Notes: a model not told the origin generated them from the letters alone. DNA of 64,000 nucleotides from Zygnema cylindricum (GCA_037447655.1 JBBHKE010002994.1:145866-209865); one strand, 5' to 3'; counted from the stretch's first letter, positions 1 through 11,551 are shown. Made by a program: numbers and translations.

Positions 1-158
1 AAAAAAAAAAAAAAAATTAATGTCTCGATATATCGGCGATACGATATATTGGCGATATATCGCGATGGTTTGGTTTTCAATATATCGAAGCGATATATCG
101 ATTATCGGAAATTCGATATATATCGAATATCGGCAAAAGGTCCTCGATACCCAACACT
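1..158. mobile_element. AGTGTTG/CAACACT inverted-repeat element, 3' part
   Basis: The interior consists of overlapping palindromic CGATATATCG-type motifs. The element ends with ATACCCAACACT at 158; its other end lies before the window. The same terminal sequence and interior occur at 2160-2300 and 2468-2614, so this is a small repeated non-coding element rather than a chance palindrome. Superfamily is unknown. Confidence 0.5.
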
Positions 159-2159
159 AATTGTCAAGATAAATAAAATAATGTCATTTACATTGTTTTA
201 AGTTTAAAGGGGTATAGTTTTGGGGCGCCGATTTAGAGTCATTGCCGCTAATAATAGCCGATACTGTTGTACCTTTCTCTACTAATTCAAACTGTCAATT
301 TCATTCGCACTAAATATCGAGCTAAATTTTATATGCTCATACGAAATTCTTCATGTCACCGCACATTAAATATTTAAAACACTGCTGCTCAGCTGATGAC
401 TAGAAGCCAAAATTATCCACATTATTTAACGTTATCCACCGCAAGTTGTTGGTTAGTAATACTATAAAGACAAAACCGTACATAGTCTGACAGACAAATA
501 TCCACGCCATTTAATGATAAAAACAATTGTTTTTCCAAACCGATCTAGGATCCGTCCAAATTTCATAACTACATTTTGTTGTGTAGGTCAATACTACGTA
601 CGGATAAAAACATTTTGTCGTTTATCCAATCTGCACGTACGAGTCCCTATCATTTCAATTTGCTTCGCATTAATGACCACTTGCCACGAGTGCTATCCGT
701 ACACAATCTTCATTCGTCGCTTTCTATTACCACGTGGCACGTCAATTCCGGAAAAGAATTTTTGACCCAAATTGTACGGTTTGAAACATGACGGTCAGCC
801 CCAACCGACAGTCTAAACCGCCGGGGAGCATCCCGCAAGGCCACAACCGTTCTGAAACCCTTCTCCGTACGACTACAACGGCTACTGTTGGACCAAACCG
901 GCCCTTCTGCTGACGTCAGCGGATGATATATGCCAGCTAGAGACTAGCCTCTAACCTGGTCCTTTTTGAAAAGAAATCATCCCAAAAAAGTAGAAACCGT
1001 CGGTACTAGTTTCTGTCGTTTTAGCTTGGCTTCTCTTTCGTACGTCTATTCATAAAGTGTTTCGTACATAAATAATTTGGATCTGTCTGCTCTCATTACG
1101 GCACGTTGGAGACCACCAATGATTGTGTTAGATTTTGCTTCACGCATAATCTACCGACACGCGGGACTTCGGGAACGACGCAACCACCGACGCTTTGTCC
1201 ACTAGCGCCACTCCGCCTACGGCGTGGCGCAAAACGTCACATTTCCGTACTTTATGGACAATTTTTTGAAAAAATGACATCTTTGATTGAATTTTTCATG
1301 ACAGCTGTCGCGAAAGTTCCCTTGTGAAGCGCGTGTTTGAGATTCTTTGAGCAACTGGCAGCTCCCCATTGGCCCGCAGTCGTCTGAATTATCTGGTGCC
1401 ATTCGGCAAGCTGATAAATTTTGAGACCGTCTTTTTTCAGTGGACAAGCGGTCAGCTGACTTATTTTGGAAAAATATTTACTCTGACCGCACGCGTAAGT
1501 TTGAAACTCGGAGAAAAGTTTTGCCCTTTTACACAATTGTGGACCCCAAAAAAATGACGAATTAATAAACGTTGCAACAAAAAGTTAGATCACGACTATC
1601 GCTATTAGTGTAGCCGATTTTAACACATTGACTTAGATAGTGTTGTTTTCTGATTTTTGGTCAAATGTCGCGACTGAATTAGCGCTATTACATTAATAAT
1701 AATATGACAGCAACGTAGCTATGGTCATTTGCCCTTTTTTATATTACCCGGAAAAAGAAAACGATTATGGAAAATGATCAATTGAATTTTAAAATGGTCT
1801 ACATAATTTACAGATAATAGCATGACATTAATGTATTCTAGACAATTGATGATTTTAATTGCAAAACAATTTGCTTTCTAATGTCAAAAATTTTATTAAA
1901 GTTTGGAAAGTCAAAATAACATAGGGATTTCATTAGATTTTATTAAACCCAGTTTAATTAAAACATACATATGTAATTGTATCATTTAAAACCACGACCT
2001 TTAAGTATTATAACAATGTTTTATTTATCGACCATTATGTATTAAATTGCATTTTGACATGAGCCAATTCTAATTCATGAAGTATTTTGCTATACAACAA
2101 AATATCACTAGCCTTACCACAAAATGAGGATTTACATTTTCTCTTGTAACAATGTCACT
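159..2159. other. Intergenic, no gene recognised
   Basis: AT-rich sequence with short frames in all phases and no recognisable domain. Fragments such as TATCGCTATTAG near 1600 resemble the ends of the TA-flanked MITE family described further on, but no matching partner end was found. Confidence 0.5.
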
Positions 2160-2300
2160 AGTGTTGTGTATCGACAATAAATTTATCCCGATAACACCAA
2201 TACCGATAGTTATCACTTATCGGAGGGTCAGAGCTCCCGATATATCACTGCGAGACCAACAAATTCCTTATCAGCGATAAGTGGGAAAATATAGTATGCT
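2160..2300. mobile_element. AGTGTTG-family element, degraded copy
   Basis: It starts with AGTGTTGTGTATCGACA and has a CGATA-rich interior like the elements at 1-158 and 2468-2614. The far end is not clear. Confidence 0.4.
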
Positions 2301-2467
2301 ATTTAATAGTATACTGTATTATGTTTTTAATGTATATAGCGTGGCATGCCACATGTAACAAGCTGTTCCGTACACTGTGTAACGTAATAACGACAATTCA
2401 GTACGATGGAATATGACGTACAATTGTACGAAACGAACCGTAAAATTATCACATAGTTATCGGTACC

Positions 2468-2614
2468 AGTGTTGTCACGATAAATAACCGATATTATCGG
2501 TTTTTTATCGACGATAACATCAGTGTCGCTATATCGTGCCAATAAATCGATTATTAGCAAGCCAAAAAAAGGTACATATCGATTATCGACAAAACCTTGC
2601 CGATACACAACACT
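2468..2614. mobile_element. AGTGTTG/CAACACT element, complete 147-bp copy
   Basis: Terminal inverted repeats AGTGTTGT and ACAACACT bound an interior of ATATCG/CGATA palindromes. The triplet ACC lies directly outside both ends and may be a target duplication, but three bases is weak evidence. There is no coding capacity; it is best read as a MITE-like element. Confidence 0.5.
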
Positions 2615-2914
2615 ACCTGTCACCTATTTTATTTCACATATATAAATTACGCACAATTTAGTTCGTTGTTCCTAGGATGCATCGTTAATTTGCCCTTACA
2701 AAATTTAGAATTGACAAACGGTCAAAATAAAAAATAAGCACGAAGTTTTATGGTGAACTCCATGTTTTGCGGTTCGAAAAATTGAATAATAAAAAAAACA
2801 ATTACAAATTTCAAATCTTTCATATCAGTATATAAATAAAGGAACGTTGTTCGCCTTCAGGGAAACCCTTATATAGGCGCCGTGTCTGTCTCAATTTGTT
2901 TCCATCACATGGCC

Positions 2915-3500
2915 GTACCGCGGGCACGATGTAGCGTTGCCGACCGTCGTACCGTGGCAATATTATACGCTGCCGCCCGCCCGTTGGCGTAATTCTACGT
3001 TGCCGCCCGCCCGATGGCATAATTCTACGCTGCCGCCCGGTGGCGGATTATAAGCTGCCGCTTGGTGGCGTAATTTTATGATGCCGTCGGCACGCGTGAT
3101 TGTACGCTGCCGCTCAGTGTCATAATTCTACGCCGCCGACAGTTGGCGTAAGTATACGCAGTCGCCCGCTGGCGTAATTCTACGCTGCCACTCGGTGGCG
3201 TATTCGACGCTGCCGTTCGGTGGGGTATTTCCACGAAGCCGCTCGGTGGCGTAATTCCACGATGCCGCTCAGTGGCGTATTCCACGCTGCCGCTCGGTGG
3301 CGTAATTCCACGCTGCCGCTCGGTTGCGTAATTGTATGCTGCCGCCAGGCGTAATTCTACGCTGCCCCCCGCTGGCGTAATTCTACGTCGCCGCTCGTCA
3401 GCAGTACATACCGCCGTACCTGGCACAAAGTAACGTTGTCGTGCAATCGTCCGCAGTACGTACCACTGTACCGATGGCGTAATGCAATGTTGCCGCCCGC
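2915..3500. repeat. GC-rich ~26-bp minisatellite
   Basis: About 20 imperfect head-to-tail units of the type TAATTCTACGCTGCCGCTCGG plus TGGCG, period 25-28 bp. The array is far richer in GC than its surroundings. Frames on the minus strand (for example 3076-3426) translate the repeat into RRITPPSGSVE-like blocks and are artefacts of the array. Confidence 0.85.
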
Positions 3501-3519
3501 CAGTATCTACGAACGACCA

Positions 3520-4380
3520 CCGACTGTACTGAAAAACAACACACTTTAAGCTGATTAAATCACCCTATAGTTTTGTTTCCATGAAGAGTGTATAAGTACT
3601 ATCAAGAGAAAAAATACAAAATTAAAAATCGGTTTTTTCGATTAAAAATTATAGACCTTTGGCTATCGTTTTGAAAACCTTAAATAGACGATATCTCTGT
3701 GCGCGCGAGGCAATGTCTTTACGTGCGCGCGACCCAAAACAAGATGTCCCTTATGACCACGACCCATGTTCCCATGTGCCGTCGGTGCAAAATTGATGCC
3801 TCAACATACATCGCAAGAGAAAAAAAAAAAGGTACGCGTGTGCCATCTTGGTTCAATTGATGTCTTAAAATACATATCAAATGAAAGATTAGGAAAAGAT
3901 TGTAATTCGTAAGAAACGGTTATTAATAGAAAGATATATTATTATTGTTGTTGATTAACATCGCAAGAGCAAAAAAGGAAAAGGTACGCATGTGCCATCC
4001 CGACTCAATCAATGCTTAAAAATACATATCAAATGAAAGATTACGAAATATTGTGATTTGTAAGAAACGGTTATTAATAGAGGGATATATTATTGTCGTT
4101 GTTGATTTACAATTCACATTACATGCAAGTACGCTACTAAGTCGTGAAATATACAAGCAGTAATAATATATCATTGCATTTTTTTTGTTTTAAATTGGGG
4201 TTGATTTATGAAAGGGGCACAAAATGTGTAGATGTCAGTAGCATACATTACTTCACTATTGCAGTTTGAAAGAGTGTATGATGCGTATGTGACCCTAATG
4301 CAAACACCCTATGGTTGTTGTTGCAAAGTGTGTAGATGTGAGTACGCATATTAGAGCTAAACAAGAACTCACAATACGTG
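3520..4380. other. Intergenic, partly duplicated, no gene
   Basis: Two related blocks are visible: 3797-3950 and 3957-4095 share the phrases CATCGCAAGAG, ACATATCAAATGAAAGATTA and GTAAGAAACGGTTATTAATAG, a diverged direct duplication of about 150 bp. No coding region is recognised. Confidence 0.5.
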
Positions 4381-4387
4381 ATCGGAC

Positions 4388-4560
4388 AATGTTCGAACCG
4401 ACAAGATGTGAACCAAAAATATATAGACCTACAGGATATGAATCGCCAAAGTACGAAGCGACAATATATGAATCGACAATTTATAAACCGATAATATATG
4501 CACAGGAAATATATGAACCAACAATATGTGAACCAACAATATATGAACGGGCAACAAGAA
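4388..4560 (+). repeat. 15-bp tandem repeat, in frame with an open frame
   Basis: About 11 imperfect copies of ATATATGAACCAACA. Because 15 is a multiple of 3 they stay in frame and would encode YEPTI-like pentapeptides inside the open frame 4311-4679, which ends in an RE/KR-rich stretch. There is no recognisable domain or splice context, so I annotate the repeat and not a gene. Confidence 0.7.
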
Positions 4561-4679
4561 AAAGGGAGAGAGGAGAGATAGAAGACGAAGAGGGAGAGAG
4601 AGAGGGAGAGGGAAGAGACAACAAGAGAGAGGAACGGGGGAGAAAAAATAAGCGAGATAGGAAAAAAAAAGGGCGTTGA

Positions 4680-5716
4680 ATCAGTGTGTCTAACACTAAT
4701 AACAATCCATGGTGTATTTAGATGTTTCCATAAACAAGAGAAGGTAATACAATGTGAAAATTGACATTTCTTTTACAATAGTGAAATAAAGAAGTTTTGA
4801 AAGAAACTTATCCGTTAACATTGTTAGAGCTATAAAAAGTTAATATCAAAAATTATGTTTAATCGTAATTGGGTTGTTAACGTTTTAAAGTAAGCTGCAC
4901 AGGTATACATACTTCGTCACACTTATGTTCTAACACTACTATTTCTTCAATAGAATATTTTTGTTGTTTGGAAGTGTGTATGTTTTCTATGCTTATACCA
5001 TCGCTCTATGGTTGTTGTTCCAATAAAAGTTGCAGAGAGACTCTTTACATATAATGCATGTCGTACAATTGCTTATTGAACACATAAACATATATTTGTA
5101 TAATACTTTGGTCAGGCTCAACAAAGCGTGATAAAACAACACACGATACATGCCCATATGACAAGCATAACAAAACACGACACGAATCATGTCCGTGTTA
5201 CGGGCATTGATTGTTTTATGTGAACAAAAACATATTGTGTAACAAAACACACCAACATGAGATCTGTAGCTAAAAATAAACATTTGATTTCTGACAGTTA
5301 CATAGATATAAGCGGAGAATGGTTAGTTAAGTATAGTTAGTCAGTTGAAATTGCTAGAGCCACACACCATTGAACGTTATTACAAAAGTGACACTCAGTC
5401 ATCAATAAACCAATTTAATCTCAACTACAATATTCCTGTTGTGAAGTAGACTAAATATAATTATGAACTTCAAAATATGTTTGTTTGCACATAATGACAT
5501 CTTACATGGGACATTCTCTCGGTTTAAAAATTGTCTATATTTGTGTTGTAAATCAAAACACCCTATGGTTGTTATTCCCATATATAATTCACATTTGTAT
5601 AGTTCATCGGAAAACCCACCTGTAGTTGTTCCCAAATATATAGAGTACAAAAACTCTATACAACCTTAAACACACGCAACACGACCTTTGCCCGTGTAAC
5701 GGGCATTGATTTACTA
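4680..5716. other. Intergenic with short dispersed repeats
   Basis: The phrase CCCTATGGTTGTT recurs near 4305, 5005 and 5563. TGCCCGTGTAACGGGCA near 5690 forms a perfect 7-bp hairpin stem, and a one-mismatch relative lies near 5195. No gene is recognised. Confidence 0.4.
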
Positions 5717-5897
5717 CACCGCCAATCGCTATTAGAGTCAAGGATTAAATAGCGTTATTGATTCTTATTTAGTGCCTGAGACGTGGCAGATTATGGTCCA
5801 CGTCCTTAAATAACGTTATTAATTCTATTTCAGGTTTTGGGGTCAAAATTTAGGGGCACCGTATTAGCGTTATATACTCTAATAGCGATTGGCGGTG
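5717..5897. mobile_element. TA-flanked MITE, CACCG...CGGTG family
   Basis: A 181-bp element with perfect inverted ends CACCGCCAATCGCTATTAG and its complement, flanked by TA on both sides (5715-5716 and 5898-5899). TA duplication suggests mobilisation by a Tc1/mariner-type transposase, which is not encoded here. Related copies lie at 14260, 17459, 21294, 35045, 44765 and 50051; TGCCCAT-type relatives lie at 27373 and 49705. Confidence 0.85.
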
Positions 5898-7000
5898 TAG
5901 TTTCCTTAAATAAACGAGTAAACCGCTTTTGGGCAATACGATTCCTTTCCGAAAACTTTACAAGTTTTTAACCATATTCTGTCACTTTTTCTATAACCTG
6001 CCCGGTCATTCGTACCAAACATTTAATCATTTCAGCCCCTCTCCGTTGCGTGCCCAGGACGTTTGTCGTTTTGCCGTAAACGTTTTGAGCTTTGACGCGG
6101 TGACCGTACGCGGTAGCCGACACCGCAAGTAGACAAAATCGTACTCCTATCATGCCGTGTAAGCTTTTGGAACGACCGAAAGTACAACATCTTCGTACTT
6201 TCGGACGCTCCTCGATACATGTCCGTACACTTTATAAACGCGGAAATTTCGCCCGATTCAAAGTTGGGCCGGTAATAAACCACCGTCAGATTTTGGACCG
6301 GCAGTAGATGACCGCTAACAAATCAGCGGCAAGCAAATCAGCGTCAAACCCTAGAAAAGACAGAATCGCGGACAAGAACCTACTTACACGTGTACAAACG
6401 TAACCTCATTGGCTTCGAACCTCGAAATCTCCACCATCCATCGATCAAATCGACGTACTTCCAAATACGACAAAATCAATCGAATGACTCTCGTGTCTAG
6501 TCGGCCGTCCGGCAATCTCGGGTTCGTCATTCGGTCCCGCCGTCAGTCAAATCCTTTCCTCCACGATCTTTTCCGCTGCGGCGAACCTCTCAACGTCCCG
6601 TCACGTCCCATCACCCATCCCTTCCCGTCACGTCACTCCGAATCAGTTGCCGCTGACGTGTCGGTGACTTGAAACAGTAAACGACAAAAAATAGGCGTTT
6701 CATTAAAGAGTCCTACAAAAGGTTCCTCTCTTCCAAAACATTTCCTCACTTCCTGTTTCCGAACCGAAAAAAAAAGAAAAAGAGAGCAGCTCTCTCTCAA
6801 ACAAGGAGCGACAGGACAGGAAAATTATACGAAAAAATACGCCGTCAAAATCCGTTTTTTATTTTTGCAGAAAATTCTTCACTCTCTAGCGCATCTCTCT
6901 ACTTATCTTTTTTTCCGTTATTGGCAAGATTTGTAGCTCTTTTTGGGCCCTTTTTGGAGCCCAAAAAAGGAAAAGAAAGCTTAAAAAAAGTAAAAAAGTT
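5898..7000. other. Upstream region of the kinase gene
   Basis: No convincing gene. The last 250 bp before the kinase ATG are rich in pyrimidine runs and A runs (AAAAAAGTAAAAAAGTTATGG just before the start), as expected for a 5' leader. No TATA box or other promoter element can be assigned with confidence. Confidence 0.4.
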
Positions 7001-9127
7001 ATGGCGGACTCTATTCTTCCAGAACCCACCAAAAACCCTTTCGATTTATTCATATTTTCCGGAGAAATAGGGAGAGGAAACTTTGGAGTTGTGAAAAAAT
7101 GTTCTTGTATTAAGACCGGAAAAAAATACGCGTGTAAAATTATAAAAAAATCCGATTTAAAAACGCCCGCGGAAATCGAAGAAGTTCGGAGAGAGGTCCA
7201 AATTATGCAAAAACTGTCCCTATTTCCACACCCCAATATTGTGGCTTTAAATGGGGTTTATGAAGACTGGAAATGTATTTATTTGGTAATGGAACTTTGC
7301 GACGGAGGCGAACTTTACGACAAAATTCGATCGTCGCACTTTATCGGCGAATCAGAAGCCGCCCATATTTTCCGGGAAATTGTGGATGCGACAAGTTTTT
7401 TACATTTTCAAGGAATCCTCCACCGAGATTTAAAACCGGAAAATATTTTACTTTCTTCTTATTCTCCTTCTTCTTATAAATCTTCTTCTTCTCCTTCTTC
7501 AGATTTTTTGGATAATAATGTTACCACAAATGGGTCTCAAAAGGGTACTAATAATAATAATAATAATAATAATGCTATTTTTTCGGAAAATTCATCTGAA
7601 GTCGTGGGAATTGTGGCACCCAAAAGTGGAATCCAATTGGGTGTTAAAAAAAGTGTTCAAATTGGGTTAAAATCTCTTCAAAAAGTGGCGCAAAGTGGGG
7701 TCCATATGGGACAAAAAGGAGGAAAACAAACCAAATATAGAGTGAAACTGGCAGATTTTGGTTTGGCCATTTTTTTGAAACCCGGAAAACTGACTCAAGG
7801 GTGCGCCGGTTCGAGGTTTTACGAATCCCCGGAGGTTATTTGCGACGGGACGTACGGGTACAAAGCGGATTCGTGGTCGCTGGGAGTTATTCTGTATGCG
7901 ATGCTTTCGGGGAGACTTCCCTTTTTGGGAGACAACAAAAGGGCATTAATGGGCTCTATCTGTAAAGGAAAGTTGACTTTTTCCGAACACCCATGGCCTT
8001 CGGTTTCGGAAAATGCGAAAAAATTGATTCGGAAAATGTTGACTGTCGACCCCGAGAAGAGGATTTCGGTCTCCGAGGTTTTGAAAGATCCTTGGTTTTC
8101 TCAGTTTTGTCCGATGTTTCCGGTTTCTATGTCAGTTCCAGTTTCAGTTTCAGTTCCAGTTTCAGTTCCAATTTCTTCGGTTTCCGTTGCGAATTCTTCC
8201 GTTCCAGTTTCTTCAGTATCAGTTTCCGTTTCGACCAATTCCGTTTCAGTGAATTCGGTTTCAGTTTCAGTTCCAGTTCCTGTTTCCGCAGTTTCAGTTA
8301 TTTCTACTCCAGTTCCATGTCCAACGGAATCAGTTTCATTTACTGAAAATCCTCTTTGCCCATCTTCTCAATTCCCCAGAAAACATTCTACCACTACCTC
8401 CTCTCTTCCCTCCTCCAAGCCTCCCAAACCCCTCTCTCCTGCCTCTCCCTCCACTCCTCCTTCCTCTCGCTCCTCCTCCCCTCCCTCCTCCCCTGAATCC
8501 ACTCCCCCTCTCCCTCACCCTCTCTCCTCCGACACCCGAGTCACTACCTCTCCCCCCCTTAACTCTCGCTCTCCGAGGAAGTTCCGAGGCTTGTGGCTTC
8601 TCCCCAGTAGTACGAGTGGCAGCAGTCACAGCTCTCTCTCTCTCCTTGACTCTCCCCCCTTTTGGGGAGGTCCCCCTACTATGGCTACCTCTCCCTCCCT
8701 CCCCTCCCCCAAGTCCAAAACCACTCCTCCTGGGACAGCGACAGCGACAGCGGCGGCGGCGGTGGCGGGTCTCCCTCCCCCTCTCTCTCTCCCTCCGCCA
8801 GCCTCTCTCTCCACCCCTCTCTCTCTCGCTCACCCTCCCACTGCCCCTCCGCCGCTCTCTCTCCCTCCGGCTTCGGGGGAAAAGACGAATCAGAATCGGT
8901 ACTCTGGAAGGTTTTCTTGTTGTTTTTGTCCGAAATCTTCCTCCCCCAGAGAGGACAAAAATAGTGTGGATTCCGAGGAGGTTTCGGAGAAAACGACGAA
9001 TGAAGTTATTTGCGAATCGGAATCGGAAATGGGGGTAAAAAGAAAAGATGGTTTTATTTTTCCTCGAAGAATTTCGTCGAGGGGATGCGAAAGATCGGGG
9101 AAGTTGTTTTTTAATTTGAGAAGATAA
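7001..9127 (+). CDS. CAMK-group Ser/Thr protein kinase, PEPRK/CDPK-related, with long Ser/Pro-rich tail
   Basis: An intronless 708-residue protein. The kinase domain spans about residues 17-366: glycine loop GRGNFGVV, ATP lysine K46 (ACKII), catalytic HRDLKPEN from H141, and DFG at 252-254. SPE stands where most kinases have APE. A ~95-residue Ser/Asn-rich insert (about 152-246, with an Asn run) sits between the catalytic loop and DFG. No EF hands follow, so this is not a calcium-dependent CDPK; the KLADFGLA...KPGKL stretch most resembles plant PEPC-kinase-related kinases (PEPRK2 type). After 370 come SV/PV repeats, then Ser/Pro-rich low complexity, an SCCFC cluster near 638-642 and a basic C-terminus. 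The start was chosen because it is the first ATG before the glycine loop. The substrate is unknown. The low-complexity tail comes from microsatellite-like DNA. Confidence 0.85.
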   Translation: MADSILPEPTKNPFDLFIFSGEIGRGNFGVVKKCSCIKTGKKYACKIIKKSDLKTPAEIEEVRREVQIMQKLSLFPHPNIVALNGVYEDWKCIYLVMELCDGGELYDKIRSSHFIGESEAAHIFREIVDATSFLHFQGILHRDLKPENILLSSYSPSSYKSSSSPSSDFLDNNVTTNGSQKGTNNNNNNNNAIFSENSSEVVGIVAPKSGIQLGVKKSVQIGLKSLQKVAQSGVHMGQKGGKQTKYRVKLADFGLAIFLKPGKLTQGCAGSRFYESPEVICDGTYGYKADSWSLGVILYAMLSGRLPFLGDNKRALMGSICKGKLTFSEHPWPSVSENAKKLIRKMLTVDPEKRISVSEVLKDPWFSQFCPMFPVSMSVPVSVSVPVSVPISSVSVANSSVPVSSVSVSVSTNSVSVNSVSVSVPVPVSAVSVISTPVPCPTESVSFTENPLCPSSQFPRKHSTTTSSLPSSKPPKPLSPASPSTPPSSRSSSPPSSPESTPPLPHPLSSDTRVTTSPPLNSRSPRKFRGLWLLPSSTSGSSHSSLSLLDSPPFWGGPPTMATSPSLPSPKSKTTPPGTATATAAAAVAGLPPPLSLPPPASLSTPLSLAHPPTAPPPLSLPPASGEKTNQNRYSGRFSCCFCPKSSSPREDKNSVDSEEVSEKTTNEVICESESEMGVKRKDGFIFPRRISSRGCERSGKLFFNLRR
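8110..8345 (+). repeat. TTCAGT-type repeat coding for SV/PV dipeptides
   Basis: A degenerate hexamer array (TCAGTTTCAGTTCCAGTTTC) inside the kinase frame encodes alternating Ser-Val/Pro-Val. The same motif family recurs outside the gene at 10050-10830. Confidence 0.75.
8395..8870 (+). repeat. CT-rich low-complexity tract inside the kinase coding sequence
   Basis: CCCTCT/CTCTCC-type repeats encode the Ser/Pro/Leu-rich tail of the kinase. They belong to the same class as the non-coding tracts at 19937, 22540, 44160, 47553, 49325 and 54890. Confidence 0.7.
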
Positions 9128-10996
9128 TGAGAGAAAACAAAAAAAAAGAGGGAAGGGGAGAGAGAGAGAGGGAGAGAGACATTTTTGGGGTAGATTTAGG
9201 AGTTATTATTATTTTTTTGAGCGGAATTTTTATGTGAATAGTTTTGAAGGAAACCCAGTTGGAGTACAAAGGGGTTATAGATTTGAATAAATTTAATTTG
9301 ATTATGGGGTATTTCTCAAAATCGGAGCTTTTTTTTGTATAGGAACGTTAAAAAGAGAGTTTAAACGTTTTATTCGTCAACGGAATTAAATAGGGTATAT
9401 ACAAAAGAAGTAAGAACCACTCTAGTTTTTTTTGACTTAGGTTAGAAACATTATGCCTCTATTTTTTATTTTTTTTATATTTTTTATATATATATATATA
9501 TTTTTAGACGGTTTTGGAGCCCCTGTACAGGTCACAACTTTTACCTCAAAAGTTTGTGCCAGAAGATTTTTTATTTTTATTTTTACTTTAAATAGAACAG
9601 TTTTTTTTTAGTTTTCTCTTTTTTCGTTATTTTTTTTTAAGAAAAGAGAAAGCTTTAGTGGAAAAAAATTTGTGAAAAGAGACTATTCTGAATAATAAAG
9701 GATACCCCAAAAAATGAAGAAAAAAAATAAAAAAAAAATACAAACATTTGCCAAAGTTGTTTTTTGTCTTTTTATGTATTAATTTGTTTGAATGTTCTTG
9801 TTAATATTTGTTAACATGATTGTATCCGTTGTTTTTTTTATTTTTTTCCTGCCTTTTTTTGTTTTCTTTTCCTTTTGGGTGTTTTTTGTGATAATTTTTG
9901 TGATATTTTTGTTAATGTTGTCCTATCCTTTTTCTTTTAAAAGAAAAATGAAGCATATTTTTTTTTTTGTTGTTTTGGAAATTCTATTTCTTTTTGTTTC
10001 TCTTTCTTTTTAGGTTTGTCTGTGTTTTTTTTGTTGCAGAAATTATTTGATTTTTTTTCAGTTTCAAAACCAATTCAATTTCAGTTCCAGTTTAGATTCA
10101 ATTCCAATTTTAGTTCCAATTAAAATTCTTTGAATTTAGGTTTTTTGTTTCAATTTCCAGTTCCAGTTTCAATTTTAATTAGGGAAACATATTTGTTTAA
10201 GTACCTGGTTTTTTTGAAAAGTCAGTTTAGTGTCAGTTTCAGTTCCCAGTTCTAATTTTACTTTCTGCTTTAGTTTTTATTAGTTTTCCTTTCAAGTTTT
10301 TCAGTTTTGCTGGTGTCACTGTCAGTTTCATTCAGTTTTATTTCAGTTTTTGTGTTTTTTTTTTTAGTTTTTTGCTTTCATTCAGTTTCATTCTGTCAGC
10401 TTTCATTCATTCAGTTTGAGTTTGTGTTTTTCTGCTGAATTCCAGTTACAGTTCACACTATTATTCTTATTATTTTTATTGCAGTTTTTCAGTTGTTATT
10501 TTTTATTAACTTACTGTCACTTTCGCAAAAAATTACTGAAACTGCTTTCGTTCAGTTCCATGTGAAGGTCAGAAGTTTCAGTTATAAATCTCCTTGTGTC
10601 AATTTTAGGGTTTGCCCATCCCCCCTCTCTATGTGCAATCAGCTCCGTTTCAGTTCATTATCTCACTCTAGTTTCTAGCTGTCCAGTTATCGCGCAAGGC
10701 GTTCAGTTTGCCGTTCGCAGTTTCATTTCCTGTTTCAGTTACAGTTTTAAGTTACAGTTTTCAGTTCCAGTTTCGTTTTAGTTCCCAGTTTCAATTCTAA
10801 TTTCTGTTTCAGGTTCAGTTTTGGATCTCTTTGATTCATTGGTCACCGCAGTTGTTCGAAGAATATTCTGCAAGGAGAATATTCGTAACGAATATTTGCT
10901 AAAGTTAAAAACGCTTTCGTTTCCCATATTCGGCGGTAGAGATCATGTATTTTTAGGGTTTAAGGAAGCCAAAATAAATATACACATGACAAAAAA
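9128..10996. other. Kinase 3' flank, T-rich with CAGTTT repeats
   Basis: AATAAA-like signals follow the stop (AATAAATTTAA near 9287 and AATAATAAAGG near 9693). From 10050 to 10830 the phrase CAGTTTCAGTTCCAGTTT recurs in diverged form. Short frames in it are low complexity. No second gene is recognised. Confidence 0.5.
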
Positions 10997-11238
10997 ACAG
11001 TGACTGTTTTGGTTGCGCACAGTCACTTACGTCACTTTTTCAAAAAATGTACGTTTGAAGTACATATTGGTACAAATAAAGTACAGTTGAGTACAAATTT
11101 GACGGTCAATCGGCTGGACAACTTTTACTTTCAAAATATTGTTTCAACCGCTTAAAGTTTTGCCGCCCTTGCGGACGTCGACCGTCATAATAAAATTAGC
11201 GATTCACACGGCCGACGAACGTCGACGAACGTTTACGG

Positions 11239-11551
11239 CATAGTTCAGAAGTAGGTGAAAGTAGGCCCATACAATATGCCTATTGTACGCAAAACATACA
11301 ATATGACCTTAAGACCCATATTGTATTCGGACCTATTCGGACCAATTAAAACATTCGGACAAAAAATTGGACCAATTGAAACATTCGGACCAAAAATTTG
11401 TATTTACACCGTCAGATTCTAGATTCTGACGATCGGACGGTCGCTGATCAAAGTAGCGATCTAAGAAGATCACATGAAAAGCCCATAACACAACTTACGA
11501 TAAAGGCGCCGACCAAAGGCCTACCATAAAAACACCTACTTTTGAACTATG
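11239..11551. mobile_element. hAT-like MITE, copy 1 (8-bp TSD)
   Basis: A 313-bp element starting CATAGTTCAGAAGTAGGTG and ending CACCTACTTTTGAACTATG, flanked on both sides by GTTTACGG (11231-11238 and 11552-11559). The opposite arm of the host element reads straight through this site (GTTTACGGTAA, complement near 12830), giving an empty-site comparison. A second copy is at 14818-15122. An 8-bp duplication and CA...TG ends fit the hAT superfamily. No coding capacity. Confidence 0.9.

Noticed and set aside
3076-3426. 116-codon minus-strand frame
   Set aside because: Translates the 26-bp minisatellite; three units equal a multiple of 3, which keeps it open.
8336-8833. 165-codon minus-strand Arg/Gly-rich frame
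   Set aside because: Shadow of the CT-rich kinase tail.
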